Of a DNA stretch of 64,000 nucleotides, positions 55,938 through 64,000 are shown in pieces. Within the stretch, counting starts at the first letter, position 1. Each line of letters opens with the position of its first letter. Made by a program: the position numbers and the translations under genes. This stretch comes from Agarilytica rhodophyticola (lineage in GTDB: Bacteria; Pseudomonadota; Gammaproteobacteria; Pseudomonadales; Cellvibrionaceae). Below the pieces are notes generated by a model. That model had not been told where the DNA came from and searched no databases. It saw only the letters and a list, made by a program, of their open reading frames with translations. The DNA lies in NCBI RefSeq assembly GCF_002157225.2, contig NZ_CP020038.1:930001-994000 (forward strand). The letters run 5' to 3'.

Positions 55938-57041
55938 CTAATAAATATCATTCATTCTTGCTCTAAAATTATCGTAAATCCTTCTCAAAACTGCGGGATT
56001 ACCCATGCCTGTGGCAGTACTGTCGTTAGCTTCAATGATACGTCGAAGCCCACCATCAAAACCTAAAACAGAATCTAATAAATACAATGTCGACAATGAG
56101 TCTGCAAACCTCAAACTATTTGCACTATTGCGACTATTTGTCTGACAGTTTTGCCAATTAGCTAATCGTTCCGATGAAAAGTTTCCCCGTGTCGATTGAA
56201 GTAAGCCACGAAGACCACGATCTGATGTAGGTACTTTATCTGTGAGATCATCCATAATATTTTCTGTTCTACCGATAACCCCGTTATCGTTGTAGAGCAC
56301 TGGATTGACTGCACAAGTATTTCCTAAGTAAAGTCGACGGAATGCGTCGGTTGGGTTGCCGCGATCCATCAAAATAATGTTTTCAGAAAACAATGTTCCG
56401 CCGGTATCTTTGAATTTTTTGATATAACGCCATGCGTTCACATCACCGCTTCTATTTGAAGAACCTATTGCAACTATTCTTAGGTTATTTCGTTGGGCTT
56501 CGGTCATGTAGTGGACTGCAGCTGCAACATCGGTCATTGGCCCCCAAACTAAAATGTTTAAAAGGCATTCGGGGCTGGCATTAGTTGCCTCGTTAATGAT
56601 CTTAATGGTGGACGAATTTGAGTTGTTGGGCTCGGGGTTAACTTGTTCATCAACACCTGTATAGAGAATGCTATTTAGATAATTTGGTGTTGGAAATTCA
56701 TTTCCAAAAGCACTGGTAAGAAAATGAGTTTGGTAGTCAAATTGATAATGGCTAATAGCAGAAGCTAAACTCGTAGCAGTGCCCTCGGCAGATGCCACAA
56801 TTGCCCTTGTATCAAAATGGTTACTATAAGCTAAATAATGCGTTAAATCCTGAGGCTCATTTGCATCAGAAGTAGTAGGCACAATCCCAAAATCTGTGGA
56901 TACTATAACTTTAGGCTTATTGCATTGGGGCTCATTTACTTGGATCAAATACTTTTTGTATTTTACAAATTTAACCTCAGCGTTTGTATAGGCACTTGTA
57001 AAAATAAAGATCAATAAAATACTAAAAATCAGTTTGTTCAC
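55938..57041 (-). CDS. Secreted nucleoside-hydrolase-like protein (DUF1593-type)
   Basis: 367-aa exported protein. The signal peptide ends about SAYTNA. The body resembles the nucleoside-hydrolase-like DUF1593 fold: VIVSTDFGIVPTTSDANEPQDLTHYLAYSNHFDTRAIVAS in place of the usual Asp-rich metal loop, then LNILVWGPMTDVAAAVHYM, AIGSSNRSGDVNAWRYIKK and GRTENIMDDL. Members are often linked to plant or algal polysaccharide use, but activity is not established. The gene is AT-rich and lies next to another AT-rich secreted unknown. Confidence 0.65.
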   Translation of the reverse strand: MNKLIFSILLIFIFTSAYTNAEVKFVKYKKYLIQVNEPQCNKPKVIVSTDFGIVPTTSDANEPQDLTHYLAYSNHFDTRAIVASAEGTATSLASAISHYQFDYQTHFLTSAFGNEFPTPNYLNSILYTGVDEQVNPEPNNSNSSTIKIINEATNASPECLLNILVWGPMTDVAAAVHYMTEAQRNNLRIVAIGSSNRSGDVNAWRYIKKFKDTGGTLFSENIILMDRGNPTDAFRRLYLGNTCAVNPVLYNDNGVIGRTENIMDDLTDKVPTSDRGLRGLLQSTRGNFSSERLANWQNCQTNSRNSANSLRFADSLSTLYLLDSVLGFDGGLRRIIEANDSTATGMGNPAVLRRIYDNFRARMNDIY

Positions 57042-57179
57042 ATGAAAATACCAGTCAAAGGGTAATAATTAAAATACTAGTGAGATCTCAGAAATTAAGA
57101 CCACATTAGTAGCTAATATTCAGTTTGATGATTAACGCCCATTAAATTTTTGAAGATTAAAATTAATACTGATGAGCTA

Positions 57180-57572
57180 CTATCGACTAAAAAGACGAAC
57201 GGATCTAAGTACGCAGCCTGGAGCATGCTCATCTCTACGAAGGACTATATCTGCATTAGAAAAGTATGCGGCTAGTAAAAGAGCATAGTTTTCTTCGAAT
57301 GCTACATTGCTATCATTCATAATAACATTGGTACTAGTTGAGTGTTCGTTGTTAGGGTTGCAGTTCCAGAAATTGACTGCTGAGGGTGCTGTCACAAAGA
57401 GTTGGCGTGCTCCTGAACCACCATAGACCCACATAGCTTTAACTAAGTCTTTTGCCGGCCCTCTACATGTGTGATGGTTTATACAATTAACAGCAGCATA
57501 TGCATCAGACAAAAAAGCACAGGTAAATACAAACACAAGAATAAATCTACTTAAAGAAATCATTAGTGACAC
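57180..57572 (-). CDS. Small secreted protein of unknown function
   Basis: 130 aa with a clear signal peptide (ILVFVFTCAFLSDAYAA). The mature part has four cysteines (CINHHTC, NFWNCN, APGCVL), which could form two disulphides. I recognise no family. It is AT-rich like its neighbour and is on the same strand upstream of the nucleoside-hydrolase-like gene, about 140 bases away. Confidence 0.5.
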   Translation of the reverse strand: MSLMISLSRFILVFVFTCAFLSDAYAAVNCINHHTCRGPAKDLVKAMWVYGGSGARQLFVTAPSAVNFWNCNPNNEHSTSTNVIMNDSNVAFEENYALLLAAYFSNADIVLRRDEHAPGCVLRSVRLFSR

Positions 57573-58229
57573 CCTTATGATAAAAAATAGTTAAAAACAA
57601 CTAACAAACAAAATTTGATTAAGTTAAAATGAAATAATTTTTCAAAATAGAGCAATTATAATAAATTATTAAAGAAATAAATTATTAAAAAAGTTACTTG
57701 AAAAGCATGTTATCTATTTAGTTTTTATTTTTAATACCACTAACAAAATGCTTTTATTCGAATACAGTTAAAATTGGCTAATCCGTAAAGTTGTTAGCGA
57801 AAAACACAATCAGGAAGTAAACATACATTCACTATGTATTAATTTGCAAGTAAGAAATATCGTATATTGTTATTTTTTTTATTTTCCAATAATAATCGGC
57901 GCGTAAAATATCCATTAAGAATATGTTTGGTTGCATACTTTTTTCAATGGCGCGTCTTTAAATAGAAAGGTAGTGGCGGTTAAGCAGAAAATTATATGTA
58001 TAAAAATATCTAAATGTTGTTAGATGGCGAAAGTATATATTTGATCAAATATTAGTAGAGACTGTGAAGTAGGCTTTACTTATTTATTGTTAAAACTTGC
58101 TTTTAGTGTAGGCGTTTAAGCTCTGCCTATTAAGACCAGCTATATTTTATTGTTGACGCCCAGCACAACACCATCCTAATAAATGTGTAGTACTGGGTAA
58201 GAAAAACTCAAACATTTACCAACGTTTAA
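57573..58229. other. AT-rich gene-free region
   Basis: About 655 very AT-rich bases. Contains a direct repeat ATAAATTATTAAA at 57661-57673 and 57677-57689. No gene, terminator or recognisable site. Confidence 0.45.
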
Positions 58230-59417
58230 TTAGATTCTCTCGACCGCTAGGGCAACACCCATTCCGCCACCGATGCAAAGTGTTGCTAGGCCTTTGTTAG
58301 CTTCGCGTTTTAACATCTCATGGATAAGTGTGACCAGAACGCGGCAGCCTGATGCACCTATTGGGTGGCCAAGTGCGATTGCTCCACCGTTAACATTTAC
58401 CTTTGACGCGTCCCATTCTAGGCCTTTATTGACGGAAATGGCTTGTGCGGCAAATGCTTCGTTAGCTTCTATTAAATCTAGATCGTCAACACTCCAGCCT
58501 GCTTTAGTGAGACATTTTTGAGTGGCAGGTATCGGGCCTGTTCCCATGATTGCAGGATCTACTCCGGCACTGGCATATGCGGCGATTTTAACTAAGGGGG
58601 TCAGACCTAGTTCTTTAGCTTTTTCTGCACTCATCATAACAACAGCCGCTGCGCCGTCGTTGAGTCCTGATGCGTTACCGGCGCTAACAGTTCCTTCTTT
58701 ATCGAAAGCTGCGCGTAACTTACCTAGAGTTTCTGCGCTGGTTCCATGTTTTGGAAACTCATCGACAGAAAAGATAATGGGGTCTTTTTTGCGTTGAGGA
58801 ATGGAGACAGGAATGATCTCGTCATCGAAGCGTCCCGCTTTTTGTGCTGCTTCCGCTTTTTGCTGAGATAGTGCGGCAAATTCATCTTGCTCCTCTCGGC
58901 TGATATCAAACTTCTTAGCAATATTTTCCGCTGTGATCCCCATATGGTAACCATTAAAAGCGTCGGTCAAACCATCTTTGATCATAGTGTCTACCAGCGT
59001 CCAATCACCCATTTTTGAACCCTTGCGGCTTCCTGGTAATACATGCGCTGCCTGACTCATACTTTCCTGTCCACCGGCAATAACCACATCTGCATCGCCT
59101 AAAAGAATAGCCTGTGTGGCCAGATGTACGGCTTTTAGGCCTGAGCCACATACCTTACTGACGCCCATGGCTGGTGTAGTATCGGGTAGGCCGGCATTAA
59201 TGGAAGCAATACGAACGGGGTTTTGGCCGCACCCAGCATTGAGCACCTGTCCAAATATTACTTCGTCTACAGTTTCTGCTGGGATACCGGTTTTCTCTAG
59301 CAAGCTTTTAATCACTGTGGTGCCCAGCTGGTCGGCAGATAAAGTTGATAATGTGCCACCGAAGTTACCAATTGGTGTACGCCCTGCTGCTACAATAACG
59401 ACTTCTCTATTGCTCAT
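58230..59417 (-). CDS. Acetyl-CoA C-acetyltransferase (thiolase)
   Basis: Degradative/biosynthetic thiolase of 395 aa joining or splitting acetyl-CoA and acetoacetyl-CoA. Active-site Cys90 is in [12 protein letters not shown], with the [10 protein letters not shown] histidine and CIGGGMGVA cysteine near the end. AtoB/PhaA-type length and motifs. It stands alone. No 3-hydroxybutyryl-CoA or PHA genes adjoin it, so the pathway (ketone bodies, PHB or fatty acid end step) is open. Confidence 0.93.
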   Translation of the reverse strand: MSNREVVIVAAGRTPIGNFGGTLSTLSADQLGTTVIKSLLEKTGIPAETVDEVIFGQVLNAGCGQNPVRIASINAGLPDTTPAMGVSKVCGSGLKAVHLATQAILLGDADVVIAGGQESMSQAAHVLPGSRKGSKMGDWTLVDTMIKDGLTDAFNGYHMGITAENIAKKFDISREEQDEFAALSQQKAEAAQKAGRFDDEIIPVSIPQRKKDPIIFSVDEFPKHGTSAETLGKLRAAFDKEGTVSAGNASGLNDGAAAVVMMSAEKAKELGLTPLVKIAAYASAGVDPAIMGTGPIPATQKCLTKAGWSVDDLDLIEANEAFAAQAISVNKGLEWDASKVNVNGGAIALGHPIGASGCRVLVTLIHEMLKREANKGLATLCIGGGMGVALAVERI

Positions 59418-59535
59418 ATTCGCTCCGAATAGTTAGGAAATAGCTTCTAAGTATACTGTTTTGTGGATGCCACCCATAAAAAGACGTGCCAATTATAGAC
59501 GCTGTATATGACAGCTGCGCCCCTTGTTTAATTTT

Positions 59536-60117
59536 TTAGTCTATATATTCAATGGCCCGTACAACTTTTTTGACACCGCGTGTGCGTCTCACCACTTCGG
59601 TAATTTTATCCGTTTGGACTTTGGTTAGTAGGCCCATCAAATACACAATATTATCTTCAACAATTATTTTGACTCTTTTTGAATTAATATCTGAGTTAAA
59701 CAACAGTTTTGTTTTAATCCTTGAATGAATCCAATTGTCGTTAGTGCGAGATAAAAACGTTGTTTTAGGGCCAATAGTAAGTTCGTTATATACTTGTCTA
59801 ATTCTATTAACGTCCCGAGCAGTCTTGCCTGCTAGCTCTCGCATTTCGTTCGAGGGGACTTCACCAGTTAATAAAATTACCGAGTTATAGCTATATACGT
59901 TGATGTGGGCTTTATCCAGTTGTGGATGAGCTTTTTTAAGGTTGACTGCTACGATAGTTTTTAGACGGCCATCATCAACATATTCGCCAAGGCTGCGTTT
60001 GCTCGGGTCGATCTGTATCGGGCCGGTGGTGGTAGCATCGATGACGGCAACACAACCTGATAGACCCAATAAAGTAAGCAGATAAAATGTAATTAGGTAA
60101 GGTTTTATCGCGGTCAT
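59536..60117 (-). CDS. dolP: BON-domain outer-membrane lipoprotein DolP (YraP)
   Basis: 193-aa lipoprotein with lipobox LSGC at about residue 22 and two BON domains (about 45-120 and 125-190). They show INVYSYNSVILLTGEVPSNEMRELAGK and VKIIVEDNIVYLMGLLTKVQTDK. DolP supports outer-membrane integrity and BAM function at division sites. It follows diaA by three bases, matching the E. coli lpoA-yraN-diaA-dolP order. Confidence 0.93.
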   Translation of the reverse strand: MTAIKPYLITFYLLTLLGLSGCVAVIDATTTGPIQIDPSKRSLGEYVDDGRLKTIVAVNLKKAHPQLDKAHINVYSYNSVILLTGEVPSNEMRELAGKTARDVNRIRQVYNELTIGPKTTFLSRTNDNWIHSRIKTKLLFNSDINSKRVKIIVEDNIVYLMGLLTKVQTDKITEVVRRTRGVKKVVRAIEYID

Positions 60118-60120
60118 GAC

Positions 60121-60705
60121 TTATTCTATTCCAAATAACTTGTTATCAATGAGGTCACACAAACAGAAGATAGTGAGTAGGTGGATTTCATGGATTCTTC
60201 TGCGAGAATTAATCGATGCGCAAATCTCCATATCTTGCGAGTCTAAAAGTGAGGTAATGTCACCGCCATCTCTCCCTGTTATTGCCACCACTGAAATATT
60301 TCTATCGTGGGCGGCGGCAACGGCTTGCACTAAATTGGCGGAATTACCACTAGTACTAATAATGATCAGAACATCTCCTTCCTGGCCCAGTGCCCGCACT
60401 GGTTTAGCAAAGACGTCGTTATAGGTGGAGTCCGATGCAATCGCGGTATAGGTGGAAATATTACTACCCAACCATATAGCAGGTAATCCGGGGCGTTCTT
60501 TTTCGAAGCGGTCCAGCAGGCAAGAAGAAAAAATTTGTGCAATAGCGGCTGAGGCTCCATTGCCGCATATCAATATTTTCTTTTCGTTAAGCAGCGCATC
60601 TACTATTTTATCGCTAGCGGCATTGATAATCGGGGCTAGCTCTTCTCCCACCTGCATCTTAGCTTCGACGCTTTGCTGAAATAAGTTGTAAACTCTTTGT
60701 GACAT
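60121..60705 (-). CDS. diaA: SIS-domain DnaA initiator-associating protein DiaA
   Basis: 194-aa SIS-fold protein similar to phosphoheptose isomerase GmhA. It has ILICGNGASAAIAQIFSSCLLDRF, ISTSGNSANLVQAVAAA and EIHLLTIFCLCDLID. In this operon the GmhA-like SIS protein is DiaA, which binds DnaA and times replication initiation. GmhA is the alternative, but gene order favours DiaA. Cytoplasmic tetramer by homology. Confidence 0.88.
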   Translation of the reverse strand: MSQRVYNLFQQSVEAKMQVGEELAPIINAASDKIVDALLNEKKILICGNGASAAIAQIFSSCLLDRFEKERPGLPAIWLGSNISTYTAIASDSTYNDVFAKPVRALGQEGDVLIIISTSGNSANLVQAVAAAHDRNISVVAITGRDGGDITSLLDSQDMEICASINSRRRIHEIHLLTIFCLCDLIDNKLFGIE

Positions 60706-60829
60706 AAAGTATCTCTAATAGCTAAATAAGCTGCTTCGTTCAATACGCGACCGTATAATAGTCGAGATTACCAGAGGCAAAACAATATTGCATCGTATCT
60801 TAGATAGCCTGCTTACATTCATAGACCCA

Positions 60830-61192
60830 CTAAAAAGCATTTTTTATCCACGAAATATTGTCGTTATCTATGGCGACCACATCAAAACGTAATGCTTGCA
60901 ATTCACCAATTTTGTTCGTCAGCATGTAGTTTTGTGCTGTCGTGCGGATTTTATTCTGTTTGCTAGCGGTAATGGTTTCAGCGGCTGTTCCATGAGTAGA
61001 ATGTTTGCGATAACGTACTTCTACGAAGACCAAGACTTCGCCATCTTCCATAATTAGATCAATTTCCCCTGCGCGGCAGCTATAATTTTTCGTGATATAC
61101 CTCAAACTATGCTGTTTGAGGTATTTTAACGCAGTAGCTTCAGCGCGTTGGCCTGATGATAGGCCGTTTTTTTTAAAGCGATTAAAAATCAT
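60830..61192 (-). CDS. yraN: UPF0102 / YraN family nuclease-like protein
   Basis: 120-aa protein with a restriction-endonuclease-like fold. It has GQRAEATALKYLKQHSLRYITKNYSCRAGEIDLIMEDGEVLVFVEVRYR, with the Glu-x-Asp and Val-Glu-Val-Lys/Arg catalytic pattern. Function not settled; possibly Holliday-junction or DNA related. The start overlaps the end of lpoA by 11 bases. Confidence 0.93.
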   Translation of the reverse strand: MIFNRFKKNGLSSGQRAEATALKYLKQHSLRYITKNYSCRAGEIDLIMEDGEVLVFVEVRYRKHSTHGTAAETITASKQNKIRTTAQNYMLTNKIGELQALRFDVVAIDNDNISWIKNAF

Positions 61193-63044
61193 CTTCTGGA
61201 GAAAAAGTCACCATTGGCGTGGCAATGCCCTTAACAAATTGCGCCCAAACTTGTTCGCGCTTAATCCTTTGCTGCTCATCTAGACGCAGTTTCCCAGTGG
61301 TACCATAAAAGTGGGCTTGTTTTATCAGCTTAAGCTGGCGTAGGCGAGGATGTATGTGATATGCGTCTACCCCTAATGCATAAAAGAACTGGTAGTTTGT
61401 TGATTGACTGCTTTGTGTAATCGCTTTTTTCTCGGGTGATTCGCTATCAAAAAACCAGGGTAGGGTAGTAAATCTTATCTGGTTGAGATCCTTGTCCCTT
61501 TTCGGGTCATTCTGGCCATTGAAAATGTCTTTAATTGCATAGACAGGGATGCCGCCAGCATAGTGAAAAGCCAAGGTTGGCTTTAGTTGTCGCGCTTGAG
61601 AGGCCTGACTGTACAAGAAGATAAAGTCAATGTCCTTTCTTCTGCGCGGTTCAAAATTTATTGATTTGCCAATAATGGAGCGCACCTGCTTTTTTCTATT
61701 TTCGCTATCTTGAACCTTTACCGCATTTTTAATGAGGTTGGAATAGCCACTTTGGCTGTTGTAACGGTAGTCGTTGATAATTTCGCCCCCAAGTTCTAGC
61801 CAGCGTTCACTAAAACTCTTTACGCTTCTATCACCGTTACTGGTTCTTGATGAGAGTATCATGGCTCGGCGATGCCCGTCGCGCCACGCCTGTTCCGCCA
61901 CCTGCTCTACTTCATCTTCCAGTGGGAGGCCAAACTGAAACAGGCCTTCTATCATTTCGTTGTTTTCGGCTAGTCTATTGAGTGCTAGGGTTGGAATAGG
62001 CAGCGCTTCTCGCTGTGCTAGCTGGGCAATTTTACTTTGTTCCAGTGGGCCGATAATTAACTCGGCTCCTTGTAGGGTGGCTTCGTCATAAATCTCATTG
62101 ATATCTGCACTGGTAGTATCGTAAACACGCAAGTCCGGCAAGATATTGCTTTGGTTTGCAGCTTCATAATAAGCCGCCATAATGCCATCGCGAATGGCGG
62201 CAGATACAGCCTCGAAACGGCCACTAAAGGGCAGCAAAATAGCTATTTGCCCTGGCTGATCATTTTCCAACTGTTGCAATAGTTGTAAATCACCTGGTAA
62301 TCGGAGACTGGCTGGGTGCTCTGGCCAGTTGAGCATCCAACTTTCAACGGCACTAATTTGGTTGCGCAAATTGGTTTGGTTATCTTTACTCAATCTTGCC
62401 AATGTATACCAACCTTTTGCTAGCATTTCACTTTGTATTTGGCTTTCTAGTTTGAGGTCAGTAAAAGGCAATTCCATTAGGGTTTGCCATAATTGGTCTT
62501 GGTTATCTTGGCTTTCTTCGCTGCCTTCTTCTAACAATAGATGCAAGGCAATACGTTCTTTAATACTAGCGCGATACTCCGCCAGGCTTCTTAGTAGTTG
62601 TGCGCGTATTTCATGAAGCTTGATTTTTTCTTCATCGGCAGCTTGGGCTGCGATATTGTTCAGTCGCGCTTGCCATAGCACGCGTTTTGCTAAACCAGCA
62701 TTGCCTTGCGCAATGGCGATTGTTGCCGCTAAAACGCTATAGCGTATATATTGATCACTAGGAACCTTGTTTTCATATAACTGGGCAAGCGTGTTGCGTG
62801 CCCAGTCGATCTCGTTGGCATCCAATAGGGCCTGAGTCACATTCATATATATAAATGCGCGTTCGTCATCGCTTTGTTGATCGGCGTTATCAAGTAGCTG
62901 AGTAATGTTCTCAAGGGACACTTCAATATCTTCCCCTTGCCCACTAGTTGATGTGATCGGAGGGTTGCTGCCGCAACTACTAAGTAAAACTATTAAAAAA
63001 ATATAAGTACCTGCGTGACCAATACTTTTAACAATCTTTTGCAT
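61182..63044 (-). CDS. lpoA: Penicillin-binding protein activator LpoA
   Basis: Outer-membrane lipoprotein that activates PBP1a. It is 620 aa: a signal with lipobox LSSC near residue 24, an N-terminal TPR-like helical domain (about 40-250), and a C-terminal periplasmic-binding-protein-like domain (GQIAILLPFSGRFEAVSAAIRDGIMAAYYEA onward; AELIIGPLEQSKI). The length is typical of the family. First gene of the minus-strand lpoA-yraN-diaA-dolP operon, divergent from rsmI, which is the standard arrangement. Confidence 0.93.
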   Translation of the reverse strand: MQKIVKSIGHAGTYIFLIVLLSSCGSNPPITSTSGQGEDIEVSLENITQLLDNADQQSDDERAFIYMNVTQALLDANEIDWARNTLAQLYENKVPSDQYIRYSVLAATIAIAQGNAGLAKRVLWQARLNNIAAQAADEEKIKLHEIRAQLLRSLAEYRASIKERIALHLLLEEGSEESQDNQDQLWQTLMELPFTDLKLESQIQSEMLAKGWYTLARLSKDNQTNLRNQISAVESWMLNWPEHPASLRLPGDLQLLQQLENDQPGQIAILLPFSGRFEAVSAAIRDGIMAAYYEAANQSNILPDLRVYDTTSADINEIYDEATLQGAELIIGPLEQSKIAQLAQREALPIPTLALNRLAENNEMIEGLFQFGLPLEDEVEQVAEQAWRDGHRRAMILSSRTSNGDRSVKSFSERWLELGGEIINDYRYNSQSGYSNLIKNAVKVQDSENRKKQVRSIIGKSINFEPRRRKDIDFIFLYSQASQARQLKPTLAFHYAGGIPVYAIKDIFNGQNDPKRDKDLNQIRFTTLPWFFDSESPEKKAITQSSQSTNYQFFYALGVDAYHIHPRLRQLKLIKQAHFYGTTGKLRLDEQQRIKREQVWAQFVKGIATPMVTFSPEDDF

Positions 63045-63223
63045 GGGGAAATAACAACTCTCTATGTGTGCTGCTTGTCTGTTAGCCGTTTAGACTGGTT
63101 TGTAATCGCTTTTGCTGTTACCTGCGTTTCTAAACAGATATTTTCTCGGTCTTGGTTATTTATCTGCCGGGAGAATAACAATTGCGTTAGAATTGACAAA
63201 AATAACTGGCAGCAATATACCAA

Positions 63224-64000
63224 ATGAATAAGCAATGCGCGCTATATATTGTCGCAACTCCCATCGGAAATTTATCAGATATATCGCAACGAGCAATTGA
63301 AGTGCTTCGCAATGTTTCAGTTGCTGCAGCCGAAGATACTCGCCATAGTGCGAAGTTGTTGCACTTTCACGATATTTCTACACCTCTTATTTCTTACCAT
63401 GATCACGGTGGCGCTTTGCAGGTGGAGCGTATTTTGAGGCGCTTGCACGACGGCGAGTCGGTGGCATTAATTTCTGATGCCGGCACGCCACTTATTTCAG
63501 ACCCGGGTTATCGAGTTGTTAGCGCGGTGCGCGAAGAGGGGTTTGACGTCATTCCTATTCCTGGTGCCTGTGCATTAATTGCAGCGCTTTGTGCATCAGG
63601 CTTACCCTCCGACCGTTTTATTTTTGAAGGCTTTGCTCCCGCAAAAAAAACAGCGCGCCTTGGCCACTTTGAGTCTTTAAAGGATGAATCAAGGACGTTA
63701 ATTTTTTACGAATCAACTCATCGTATATGTGACTCGCTTGCTGATATGGCTTTAGCCTTTGGCGAAGAACGCCGTTGTGTTATTGCCAGGGAGATAACTA
63801 AGTCTTATGAGACCTTTTTATCAGGAACACTTGGCAAGATAATCGCTATCTTGCAAGAAGACATGAATCAGCGCAAAGGCGAGTTTGTGGTGATGCTGGA
63901 GGGCAAAGCGAAGGAGTCTGCTGCTGAAGATATTAGTGATGAAGCAAAGCATACGATGACTATTTTGCTTGAAGAACTGCCTGTAAAACAGGCCGCTGCG
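63224..64000 (+). CDS. rsmI: 16S rRNA (cytidine1402-2'-O)-methyltransferase RsmI, 3' end missing
   Basis: Methylates the 2'-hydroxyl of C1402 in 16S rRNA using SAM. The frame is open from ATG 63224 to the window edge (259 codons of about 280). Motifs are LYIVATPIGNLSDIS, AAEDTRHSAKLL, ALISDAGTPLISDPGYRVV, IPGACALIAALCASGLPSDRF and YESTHR, all diagnostic for RsmI. It is divergent from lpoA as in other gammaproteobacteria. The RNase P RNA gene often lies nearby but would be outside the window. Confidence 0.96.
   Translation, partial: MNKQCALYIVATPIGNLSDISQRAIEVLRNVSVAAAEDTRHSAKLLHFHDISTPLISYHDHGGALQVERILRRLHDGESVALISDAGTPLISDPGYRVVSAVREEGFDVIPIPGACALIAALCASGLPSDRFIFEGFAPAKKTARLGHFESLKDESRTLIFYESTHRICDSLADMALAFGEERRCVIAREITKSYETFLSGTLGKIIAILQEDMNQRKGEFVVMLEGKAKESAAEDISDEAKHTMTILLEELPVKQAAA

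Overview
The window looks like a chromosomal segment of a marine gammaproteobacterium, most like Cellvibrionales/Spongiibacteraceae. The evidence is conserved gammaproteobacterial gene order (kdsD-kdsC-lptC-lptA-lptB-rpoN; mlaC-ibaG-murA-hisG-hisD; degS-yhcB-zapE-rplM-rpsI-pet-sspA-sspB; lpoA-yraN-diaA-dolP), TonB-dependent and Na+/solute transport, and a secreted CBM2/PKD protein. This placement is inference from protein content, with no tree behind it. No tRNA, rRNA, CRISPR array, IS element or prophage was seen.

Layout. (1) 0-10.4 kb is the envelope and core block: the lpt/Kdo operon with rpoN on the minus strand, divergent from mlaC, ibaG, murA, hisG and hisD on the plus strand. The usual mlaFED and mlaB genes are not here. 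(2) 10.5-17.2 kb is accessory: a beta-propeller lipoprotein, an outer-membrane channel, cyanase, a truncated haemoglobin with its ferredoxin-type reductase, and a membrane protein with a NIT-like sensor domain. (3) 17.2-22.1 kb is a minus-strand operon (glycerate kinase, glucosyl-3-phosphoglycerate phosphatase and synthase, glucosylglycerate phosphorylase) able both to make and to break down the compatible solute glucosylglycerate. Its first gene lacks a standard start codon. (4) 22.3-36.2 kb is mostly housekeeping: sdaA, degS, yhcB, zapE, rplM-rpsI, petA and a fused cytochrome b/c1 gene, sspA-sspB, a Yip1-type membrane protein, a secreted cellulose-binding PKD protein and a TRIC-type channel.

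(5) 36.2-55.8 kb is the most interesting part: a catabolic island for an unidentified substrate. It encodes a TonB receptor, an SSS symporter, an amidohydrolase-type lactonase, three proteins built from two SnoaL-like domains, a bicupin, a MetE-like methyltransferase-fold protein, an alpha/beta hydrolase, an HpaI-type aldolase, a HisD-like alcohol dehydrogenase, an SDR, and LacI and LysR regulators. A di-iron hydroxylase sits with a rubredoxin and a remnant of a rubredoxin reductase. Five intergenic copies of a 14-bp palindrome with core TTCGAA and a LacI-type TGnn...nnCA layout lie before most transcription units of the island. This suggests one regulon controlled by the local LacI protein.

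(6) 55.9-58.2 kb is an AT-rich stretch with a secreted nucleoside-hydrolase-like protein and a small secreted unknown. (7) 58.2-64 kb returns to core genes: thiolase, dolP, diaA, yraN, lpoA and the 5' part of rsmI, which runs off the right edge.
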